Assembly (NCBI GenBank): GCA_023434855.1
Contig: JAEYSJ010000116.1
Location: 1 to 5,965 of the forward strand
Direction: 5' to 3'
Length of the DNA: 5,965 bases
DNA from: Bacillota bacterium
Lineage (GTDB): Bacteria > Bacillota_C > Negativicutes > JAEYSJ01
Shown here: in pieces, positions 1 to 4,467 of the stretch
Position numbering within the stretch: position 1 is the stretch's first letter
Layout: each line of letters starts with the position of its first letter
Notes under the pieces: generated by a model
Told to the model about the DNA's origin: nothing
The model's database searches: none
What the model saw: the letters and a program-made list of their open reading frames with translations, nothing else
Position numbers and translations under genes: made by a program

Positions 1-130
1 GTTTTAGCGCAAGAATATGATCAACGCCGTCTACAACTTCGCCTGTCAAAGTAGTACCATTGACTAAGGTAACCGTAATAGTAGCGCCCTGGAAATTCGC
101 TTTGATAAATTTAACAAGAGCGGAAGCCAT
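1..130 (-). CDS. Small Sm-like-fold protein, paralog A (3' end cut by window edge)
   Basis: The first 43 codons of a leftward gene are present and the C-terminus lies outside the window. The start is the ATG at 130-128, preceded at a normal distance by an AGGAGG ribosome site (complement of 139-144). The visible protein starts MASALVKFIKANFQG and continues with V-T-L-V-N-G, T-G-E-V-V-D-G and V-D-H-I-L-A-L-K, so it belongs to the same family as the three genes to its right. It replaces the F-D-N of paralogs B and C with V-D-H. The pattern of alternating hydrophobic strands around G-x-x-x-x-G-x-V-V-x-G-x-D resembles the Sm1 motif of Sm/LSm barrels. Only 59 bp separate its start codon from the stop codon of the gene upstream and I see no promoter there, so it is probably cotranscribed with 190-372 and 427-648. 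Function unknown. Confidence 0.82.
   Translation of the reverse strand, partial: MASALVKFIKANFQGATITVTLVNGTTLTGEVVDGVDHILALK
64..109 (-). repeat. Near-identical intragenic repeat, copy in paralog A
   Basis: These 46 bp are identical to 306-351 in paralog B. They encode the segment from the lysine of F-I-K to the L-V of V-T-L-V. Identity through synonymous positions indicates recent duplication or gene conversion. Confidence 0.85.
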
Positions 131-138
131 TTTGTTAA

Positions 139-144
139 CCTCCT
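139..144 (-). promoter_or_regulatory. Ribosome binding site of paralog A
   Basis: The complement reads AGGAGG, eight bases before the ATG at 130-128. It supports a real gene at the left edge even though its end is missing. Confidence 0.75.
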
Positions 145-189
145 AAATATTTATTAAACGCTTGAAAATTGTTTTGCTACAATGGAGCT

Positions 190-372
190 TTAAACAAAGC
201 TGGCAATAAACAGTGCATTAATATAGGTTATTACCCCAGCAAGTTTAAGTGCAATTACATTATCGAAGCCGTCAACCACTTCGCCTGTCAGAGTAGTACC
301 GCCGACTAAGGTAACCGTAATAGTAGCGCCCTGGAAATTCGCTTTGATAAACTGAACGAGAGGACTAGTCAT
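190..372 (-). CDS. Small Sm-like-fold protein, paralog B (60 aa)
   Basis: A complete 60-residue protein. The ATG at 372-370 follows an AAGGAGG site (complement of 383-389) and the stop is TAA at 192-190. The order of elements is a short amphipathic N-terminal segment (about residues 3-14, P-L-V-Q-F-I-K-A-N-F), then predicted strands T-I-T-V-T-L-V (17-23), T-L-T-G-E-V-V-D-G-F-D-N-V (27-39), I-A-L-K-L (40-44), V-I-T-Y-I-N-A (47-53) and L-F-I-A-S-F-V (54-60). This is the length and order expected of a minimal Sm-type barrel, and it also resembles short spore proteins of the DUF2642 type. No signal peptide, cysteine or charged C-terminal tail is present. From the serine before P-L-V onward it matches paralog C at 54 of 58 residues. 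The fold is inferred from pattern only; the function is unknown. Confidence 0.85.
   Translation of the reverse strand: MTSPLVQFIKANFQGATITVTLVGGTTLTGEVVDGFDNVIALKLAGVITYINALFIASFV
306..367 (-). repeat. Near-identical intragenic repeat, copy in paralog B
   Basis: These 62 bp match 543-604 in paralog C with two differences, and the first 46 bp match 64-109 exactly. Confidence 0.85.
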
Positions 373-426
373 TTTTTATTAACCTCCTTAAATTTTTAGT
401 TATTTAAACTTAAAGATACTCCGGCT

Positions 427-648
427 TTACATGAAGCTGGCAATAAACAGTGCATTAATATAAGTGATTACCCCGGCAAGTTTAAGTGCAATAACATTAT
501 CGAAACCGTCAACAACTTCGCCTGTTATAGTACTACCGTCAACTAGGGTAACCGTAATAGTAGCGCCCTGAAAATTCGCTTTGATAAACTGAACGAGAGG
601 ACTAAGAGGGAAATTAGGAATAGGGGGAAAAGCCCGGCCATTACTCAT
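427..648 (-). CDS. Small Sm-like-fold protein, paralog C (73 aa, Pro-rich N-terminus)
   Basis: A complete 73-residue protein. The ATG at 648-646 follows a perfect AGGAGGTGA (complement of 655-663) and the stop is TAA at 429-427. The C-terminal 57 residues are the same domain as paralog B with four substitutions (G to D, T to S, L to I, final V to M). It differs by a 16-residue N-terminal extension rich in proline and phenylalanine (F-P-P-I-P-N-F-P-L-S), probably a flexible arm. The gene has its own conserved promoter-like element (669-700) and lies first in what looks like a three-gene unit C-B-A. A weak inverted repeat brackets its stop codon, followed by 54 bp to paralog B. The fold is inferred from the Sm1-like pattern; no function can be assigned from sequence. 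Confidence 0.86.
   Translation of the reverse strand: MSNGRAFPPIPNFPLSPLVQFIKANFQGATITVTLVDGSTITGEVVDGFDNVIALKLAGVITYINALFIASFM
543..604 (-). repeat. Near-identical intragenic repeat, copy in paralog C
   Basis: These 62 bp match 306-367 with two differences. Paralog D lacks this level of DNA identity. Confidence 0.85.
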
Positions 649-654
649 TATTTA

Positions 655-663
655 TCACCTCCT
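655..663 (-). promoter_or_regulatory. Ribosome binding site of paralog C
   Basis: The complement reads AGGAGGTGA, a full match to the 16S rRNA 3' end, six bases before the ATG at 648-646. The same site stands before paralog D. Confidence 0.8.
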
Positions 664-668
664 CAATT

Positions 669-700
669 CAGTATACGTAAGAAGTAGCGTGTTTGTTACA
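669..700 (-). promoter_or_regulatory. Conserved promoter-like element upstream of paralog C
   Basis: These 32 bp match 1056-1087 upstream of paralog D at 28 of 32 positions with no gaps, although the flanking DNA differs. Read on the minus strand, the element starts TGTAACAAA and ends ACTTCTTACGTATACTG. TATACT could serve as a -10 box, but the only -35-like hexamer, TTGTAA, straddles the element's upstream edge about 20 bp away, which is long for SigA. TATACTG also partly resembles mother-cell sigma -10 sequences. It lies at the right distance from the ribosome site to be a promoter; the sigma factor is unassigned. Confidence 0.5.
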
Positions 701-752
701 AAATGAAAAAATAAGATTAATTTTGGGAAATTTACGAGGCTTAAATCTGCAA

Positions 753-777
753 ACGCCACTCCGGCCCGGAGTGGCGT
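753..777 (-). terminator. Strong hairpin after paralog D, probable terminator or mRNA 3' stabiliser
   Basis: ACGCCACTCCGG and its exact reverse complement flank a single central C; in practice this folds as a 10-11 bp GC-rich stem with a 3-5 base loop. It lies 22 bp beyond the paralog D stop codon and before the promoter-like element of paralog C, where a terminator would be expected. On the minus strand it is followed only by a short T stretch (GTTTGC), so intrinsic termination may be weak. No gene reads into it from the left, so a rightward role is unlikely. Confidence 0.55.
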
Positions 778-799
778 GTTATATATATCAGGTATCTTT

Positions 800-1015
800 C
801 TAAACGAAATGGGTAATAAAAAGTGCATTAATATGAATTGTTACATTGCCGACTTTTATACCGACAATATTATCAAACCCGTTAACTACTGCACCTGTAA
901 AAGTATCGCCATTTACCAAGGTAATGGTAACCAAAACGCCATGAAAGTTGGTTTTTAAAAACCGGACAATAGGGCTAAGGGATATCGGGGAAGACTGATT
1001 GTCCTTTTGAGTCAT
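800..1015 (-). CDS. Small Sm-like-fold protein, paralog D (71 aa, most divergent copy)
   Basis: A 71-residue protein starting MTQKDNQSSPISLSPIVRF. I chose the ATG at 1015-1013 because a full AGGAGGTGA lies just before it, exactly as in paralog C. The in-frame GTG at 1024 is part of that ribosome site and cannot be the start. The family pattern is kept: V-T-I-T-L-V-N-G, T-G-A-V-V-N-G-F-D-N-I and I-H-I-N-A-L-F-I-T-H-F. However, the third strand (V-G-I-K-V-G-N-V) and the N-terminus differ strongly from copies A-C. The N-terminal arm is polar (Q, K, D, N, S) where that of C is proline-rich. It has its own promoter-like element and a hairpin after it, so it is probably transcribed alone, divergently from prkA. 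Function unknown. Confidence 0.85.
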   Translation of the reverse strand: MTQKDNQSSPISLSPIVRFLKTNFHGVLVTITLVNGDTFTGAVVNGFDNIVGIKVGNVTIHINALFITHFV

Positions 1016-1020
1016 TTTTA

Positions 1021-1029
1021 TCACCTCCT
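1021..1029 (-). promoter_or_regulatory. Ribosome binding site deciding the paralog D start
   Basis: The complement reads AGGAGGTGA; AGGAGG is eight bases from the ATG at 1015-1013. It overlaps an in-frame GTG (1024-1022), which is therefore rejected as a start. A second, more distal AAGGAGG (complement of 1044-1050) lies 20 bp upstream within a short tandem duplication. Confidence 0.8.
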
Positions 1030-1059
1030 CAATGACAGTCTAACCTCCTTAATGACAGT
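1024..1059. repeat. 20-bp-period tandem duplication carrying two Shine-Dalgarno copies
   Basis: CCTCCTCAATGACAGT at 1024-1039 recurs at 1044-1059 with one change (C to T), exactly 20 bp apart. The duplication places two AGGAGG-type sites in the leader of paralog D, where paralog C has one. Confidence 0.8.
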
Positions 1060-1087
1060 ATACGTAAGAAGTTGGATTTTTGTTACA
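1056..1087 (-). promoter_or_regulatory. Conserved promoter-like element upstream of paralog D
   Basis: This is the counterpart of 669-700, with the first 17 plus-strand bases (CAGTATACGTAAGAAGT) and the TTGTTACA end identical. Minus-strand TATACT (complement of 1057-1062) would put the transcript start near 1050, giving a leader of about 35 bases that contains both Shine-Dalgarno copies. The sigma factor is not assigned. Confidence 0.5.
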
Positions 1088-1102
1088 GCTAACCAACTTG
1101 TT

Positions 1103-1117
1103 TTGTTATTCTAACAA
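1103..1117. promoter_or_regulatory. Palindrome TTGTTA-TTC-TAACAA, possible operator
   Basis: A perfect 6-bp inverted repeat with a 3-bp spacer lies between the two divergent promoter-like elements. A second GTTA-N4-TAAC pair lies at 1082-1093, about 22 bp away centre to centre and overlapping the end of the paralog D element. The position suits a repressor or activator site, but arms this short in AT-rich DNA can arise by chance. Confidence 0.25.
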
Positions 1118-1126
1118 GAGAGTGTC

Positions 1127-1155
1127 AACAAAATTTATGCGAGCTGCATAGTATA
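1127..1155 (+). promoter_or_regulatory. Candidate mother-cell sigma (SigK/SigE-type) promoter for prkA operon
   Basis: AACA at 1127-1130, 16 bp, then CATAGTATA at 1147-1155. This fits the Bacillus SigK pattern (mACm, 16 bp, CATAnnnTA) and also keeps the CATAnnnT core of SigE promoters. In B. subtilis prkA, yhbH and spoVR are mother-cell SigE-regulated genes, so the type is expected. A start near 1162 would leave a leader of about 140 bases. The remaining 1156-1290 is AT-rich and I see no other convincing element in it. Confidence 0.45.
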
Positions 1156-1290
1156 GGGTGAATCCGGTATGTTTGCAGTTGAACTTCTTTATGTATATTT
1201 CTAAAAAATTACAGTGACTAATATATTTAATAGCAACCAGGGCGAAAAAACAAAATGCAAATTGCGATAGAACCGATAAAACCTTAAAAA

Positions 1291-1296
1291 GGGAGG
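1291..1296 (+). promoter_or_regulatory. Ribosome binding site of prkA
   Basis: GGGAGG lies eight bases before the GTG at 1305 and fixes that non-ATG codon as the start. Confidence 0.8.
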
Positions 1297-1304
1297 ACGG
1301 TTGT

Positions 1305-3236
1305 GTGATTGAATTTGATTTTAAGGGATTAATAAAGAAGGACCGTGAAGAGCGGCAAAAACATCATTTCTCGGGAACCTTTCTGGATTATCTGGAAGTA
1401 CTAAAGCAAGGTCCTAAAAGAGAGGCAATGCTGGCACACCAACGTATGTTTGAATTGCTGACAGCGCCAGGAGTAGAAACAATCAAGACTGAAGAAAATT
1501 GCCACCTAAAGCGGATTTTTGGCAATGACACCATTAAACGGTATACTTTTTTTAAGAATGATTTTTTTGGTATTGACCATAGTATCATGAAAATCATGCA
1601 GTATTTTCATTCTGCAGCCATGAAGGGCGAAGAATCCCGACAGGTGCTGTATCTTGTCGGACCGGTAGGAGCCGGCAAGTCCTCAATAATGGAAGCATTA
1701 AAAAGAGCTTTGGAGACATGTTATCCAATTTACGTCGTTGAGGGCTGCCCTATGCGGGAAACGCCGCTTCATCTTATTCCCAAGCATCTCAGGCCAAATT
1801 TCGAACAAAGTTTTGATATCAAAATTGAAGGTGACTTGTGCCCGGTTTGCCGTTACCGACTAAAAAACGATTATAATGGCGAATTTGAGCGCTTTCCCGT
1901 AACTACTTCCGAATTCTCCATCCGCGGCCGCAAAGGTATTGGCGTAGTTCCGCCGGTTGATCCTAATAACCAGGATACTTCGGTGCTGGTAGGCTCGGTG
2001 GATATCTCCAAACTGGACCTATATCCTGAGGACGATCCACGGGTATTGTCCCTTAACGGTGCTTTCAATGTAGGCAACCGCGGTATTGTGGAATTTATCG
2101 AGGTCTTTAAAAATGAGGTAGAGTATTTACACACCATGATTACTGCTACCCAGGAAAAATCTATACCTTCACCAGGCAAAGGCCCGATGATTTATTTTGA
2201 TGGAATCATTCTTGCTCATTCCAATGAGGCGGAATGGAATAAGTTTAAATCAGATCATACCAACGAGGCCATTCTGGACCGGATTGTTAAGGTAGAAGTG
2301 CCTTATTGCATGCAATTGGACGAGGAAGAAAAAATATATCGCAAAATCTTAAAAAACAGTAATTTTGACGCTCATATTGCGCCGCATACCATTAAAATGG
2401 CTTCGATGTTTGCCATCCTAACCCGGCTTGCACCTTCGGCCAAAGTGGATGCCCTGACCAAGCTTAAAATATACAACGGCGAAGAAATTGTAGAAAAAGG
2501 TTCAACTAAAAAGATTGACATAGTCGAGCTAAGGGATGAAGCACCGCGGGAAGGGATGACAGGCATTTCAACCCGCTTTATTATGAAAGCCCTGGATACC
2601 GCTTTGTCCGGTTCCGAAAATAACTGCATCAATCCTATTGCGATTATTGACACCATGGTAAAGGCTACCAAGGAACTGCCAATTGGTGATGATGAGAAAA
2701 AACGTTTCTTAGGCTTTTTACAAGATACTATTAAAAAAGAATATAACAAAATTATTGAAAAAGAAGTTACCCGCGCCTTCATTCATGGCTACAAAGAGCA
2801 GGCGGAAAGCTTGTTTAATAATTACCTGGATCATGCCGAAGCCTTTGTCAATTCCACTAAAATTAAAGATGTTAATACCGGTGAGGAATTGGAACCTGAT
2901 ATCAAATTCCTGCAGTCCATCGAGGAGCAAATTGGCATAACAGGTACTTCCGCTCTGGGTTTCAGACAGGATGTGACGTCGTATATGTTCTCGGTGCTGA
3001 GGACCGGCGGCGTTATTGATTATAAATGCTACGAGCCTTTAAAAGAAGCTATTGAGAAGAAACTAACTGCTTCCGTTAAAGAGTTATCGCGGATAGTTAC
3101 CAAAGCCAGAGTGCGGGATAGGGAGCAGGACAGCAAATATAACGCCATGGTGGAGGAAATGAAGAAAAACGGGTACTGTGACCATTGCTGCAATGTCGTT
3201 CTGAAATATGCAGCTAACAACCTCTGGAAGGATTAA
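1305..3236 (+). CDS. prkA: PrkA family AAA+ ATPase / serine protein kinase
   Basis: A 643-residue homologue of B. subtilis PrkA (about 631 aa) and E. coli YeaG, full length. The start is GTG at 1305 with GGGAGG eight bases upstream. The N-terminal segment F-x-G-T-F-x-D-Y-L (22-30) is typical of the family. The AAA+ domain has Walker A G-P-V-G-A-G-K-S-S (119-127), then G-C-P-M-R-E-T-P-L-H-L-I-P (147-159), an N-R-G-I-V-E-F-I-E segment (258-266), A-H-S-N-E-A-E (304-310) and a conserved arginine in L-D-R-I (324-327). The PrkA C-terminal domain follows, with I-E-E-Q-I-G-I near 539-545. Family members were described as serine kinases; B. subtilis PrkA has also been reported to act as an ATP-dependent protease, so the activity should be treated as open. 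It is cytoplasmic, with no membrane segment. A C-P-V-C pair (179-182) and a C-terminal C-D-H-C-C (625-629) could bind metal. First gene of an operon with yhbH and spoVR, acting in the sporulation mother cell by analogy. Confidence 0.96.
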   Translation: MIEFDFKGLIKKDREERQKHHFSGTFLDYLEVLKQGPKREAMLAHQRMFELLTAPGVETIKTEENCHLKRIFGNDTIKRYTFFKNDFFGIDHSIMKIMQYFHSAAMKGEESRQVLYLVGPVGAGKSSIMEALKRALETCYPIYVVEGCPMRETPLHLIPKHLRPNFEQSFDIKIEGDLCPVCRYRLKNDYNGEFERFPVTTSEFSIRGRKGIGVVPPVDPNNQDTSVLVGSVDISKLDLYPEDDPRVLSLNGAFNVGNRGIVEFIEVFKNEVEYLHTMITATQEKSIPSPGKGPMIYFDGIILAHSNEAEWNKFKSDHTNEAILDRIVKVEVPYCMQLDEEEKIYRKILKNSNFDAHIAPHTIKMASMFAILTRLAPSAKVDALTKLKIYNGEEIVEKGSTKKIDIVELRDEAPREGMTGISTRFIMKALDTALSGSENNCINPIAIIDTMVKATKELPIGDDEKKRFLGFLQDTIKKEYNKIIEKEVTRAFIHGYKEQAESLFNNYLDHAEAFVNSTKIKDVNTGEELEPDIKFLQSIEEQIGITGTSALGFRQDVTSYMFSVLRTGGVIDYKCYEPLKEAIEKKLTASVKELSRIVTKARVRDREQDSKYNAMVEEMKKNGYCDHCCNVVLKYAANNLWKD

Positions 3237-3270
3237 CTGTAGATATGTATTATTACAACACGCCTTTAAA

Positions 3271-3278
3271 GGGGGTGG
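3271..3278 (+). promoter_or_regulatory. Ribosome binding site deciding the yhbH start
   Basis: GGGGGTGG follows AAA and lies 10 bases before the ATG at 3289. The preceding CCTTTAAAGG (3263-3272) is self-complementary and could partly mask the site. This site is why the upstream in-frame ATG at 3208 is not used as the start. Confidence 0.65.
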
Positions 3279-3288
3279 CAAAACAGTT

Positions 3289-4467
3289 ATGGCAATTTTT
3301 AAGGACAGCGGCGCTGATCATTCCGACCGCTCTCAATGGGACAGAAAGCGGCACCGCGAATTAATGGAAGATGCTATCAAACGCAACCTGGGAGACATTA
3401 TTGCTGAAGAAAGCATTATCGGACAAAGCAAAAACAAAAAAATAAAAATACCGGTAAAAGGTATTAAAGAATATCAGTTTATCTACGGTAAAAACGGTGA
3501 TGGAACGGTTGCCGGCACTGGACAGGAAAAAAAAGGACAGGTGGTTGGCAAAACTACCGCCCCGCAAAAGAAAGGGCAGGGGCAGGCTGGTAACGACCCT
3601 GGCGAAGAAATTTATGAAACCGAAATCACAATGGACGAAATTATCAGCTACATGTTTGAAGAGCTGAAATTGCCGGATATTGACAAGAAAAAATATGGTC
3701 TGATTGAAGCCGAGCACCAGTTTCGGCGACTGGGCTACCAACGTAAAGGAATTCCGCCCCGGTTAGCAAAAAAGCGCACCGTTATTGAAAAACTTAAGCG
3801 TAAGCAAGGTGTGGCACGGGAACAAGAGTTGTATGACGAAGCATCTGTTCCGGAACGTATACCGTTCCATGAACAAGACCTAAGGTATCATCGGGTGAGG
3901 GATGATATCAAACGGCGGGCCAATGCCGTAATCATTTGTATTATGGATACCTCAGGGTCAATGGACCAGACCAAGAAATACCTGGCGCGCAGTTTTTATT
4001 TTTTGCTATACCAATTTGCCCGCTGGAAGTATGACCAGGTAGAGGTAGTTTTTATTGCTCATACTACTGAGGCCAAGGAAGTCAATGAGTGGGAGTTTTT
4101 CCACCATGGCGAAGCCGGGGGCACTATTATCAGCAGTGGTTATGCCAAAGCACTTGAGATTATTGAACAGCGCTACAATCCCGAGGTTTGGAATATTTAT
4201 GCCTTTCATTGCTCTGATGGTGATAACTGGGGTGATGATAACATTAAATCCATTGAATTGGCCAGGAAGCTATGTGAAGTATGCAACTTGTTCGGCTACG
4301 GGGAAATTACTTTCAGTCAGAGTTGGAATATTACCATCCGCAGGGATTTTGAACGTGATCTAAAGTGTGAAAACTTTGTGATTGCTGTTATGAGCAGAAA
4401 AGAGGACGTCTGGCCGGCATTTAAGAAAATTCTCGATGGGCAGGGACTGGCTGGGGGTGAGACCTAA
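3289..4467 (+). CDS. yhbH: YhbH/YeaH family (DUF444) protein with vWA MIDAS domain
   Basis: A 392-residue homologue of B. subtilis YhbH and E. coli YeaH. The start at 3289 gives M-A-I-F-K-D-S-G, which aligns with the family N-terminus and has a ribosome site; the frame is open back to 3208, but that would overlap the end of prkA and add 27 unrelated residues. Residues 1-65 carry the family motif E-E-S-I-I and a basic stretch ending I-P-V-K-G-I-K-E-Y. Residues 68-106 are a Gly/Lys/Gln-rich flexible linker, as is usual in the family. The von Willebrand A domain begins near 212: MIDAS D220-x-S222-x-S224 in M-D-T-S-G-S-M, G-G-T279 in the second loop and C-S-D310-G-D in the third, so all metal-coordinating positions look intact. 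The protein is soluble. The gene lies 52 bp after prkA and abuts spoVR. AAA+/vWA pairs usually work as one machine, so PrkA is the probable partner; the biochemical role is unknown. Confidence 0.95.
   Translation: MAIFKDSGADHSDRSQWDRKRHRELMEDAIKRNLGDIIAEESIIGQSKNKKIKIPVKGIKEYQFIYGKNGDGTVAGTGQEKKGQVVGKTTAPQKKGQGQAGNDPGEEIYETEITMDEIISYMFEELKLPDIDKKKYGLIEAEHQFRRLGYQRKGIPPRLAKKRTVIEKLKRKQGVAREQELYDEASVPERIPFHEQDLRYHRVRDDIKRRANAVIICIMDTSGSMDQTKKYLARSFYFLLYQFARWKYDQVEVVFIAHTTEAKEVNEWEFFHHGEAGGTIISSGYAKALEIIEQRYNPEVWNIYAFHCSDGDNWGDDNIKSIELARKLCEVCNLFGYGEITFSQSWNITIRRDFERDLKCENFVIAVMSRKEDVWPAFKKILDGQGLAGGET
4453..4460 (+). promoter_or_regulatory. Ribosome binding site of spoVR inside the yhbH 3' end
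   Basis: GGGGGTGA lies seven bases before the ATG at 4468 and within the last codons of yhbH. Together with the abutting TAA/ATG it implies translational coupling. Confidence 0.75.

Noticed and set aside
776..958. 60-codon plus-strand open frame across paralog D
   Set aside because: It lies opposite a well-supported gene of the repeated family and has no ribosome site.
1..1015. Paralogs A-D as Hfq
   Set aside because: The Sm1-like pattern is present, but the Hfq Sm2 signature (Y-K-H-A) and the usual N-terminal residues are absent.
1..1015. CRISPR array or mobile element explaining the repeats
   Set aside because: The repeats are coding, of gene length and spacing, with no regular short repeat-spacer units, transposase or terminal inverted repeats.
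1016..1024. In-frame GTG start giving paralog D three extra residues
   Set aside because: The GTG is part of the AGGAGGTGA ribosome site, and the ATG at 1015 has the same site-to-start layout as paralog C.
1169..1204. 11-codon open frame (MFAVELLYVYF) ahead of prkA, preceded by AGGGTGA at 1155-1161
   Set aside because: Spacing is good, but with the promoter at 1127-1155 its ribosome site would lie at or before the transcript start. There is no sign of attenuator structures after it.
2372..2782. Long minus-strand open frame (136 codons) inside prkA, and other antisense frames in prkA, yhbH and spoVR
   Set aside because: They are shadows of strongly conserved plus-strand genes and show no ribosome sites or recognisable domains.
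3208..3288. Longer yhbH starting at the upstream ATG, overlapping prkA
   Set aside because: The extra 27 residues do not resemble the family N-terminus, and the ATG at 3289 has its own ribosome site.
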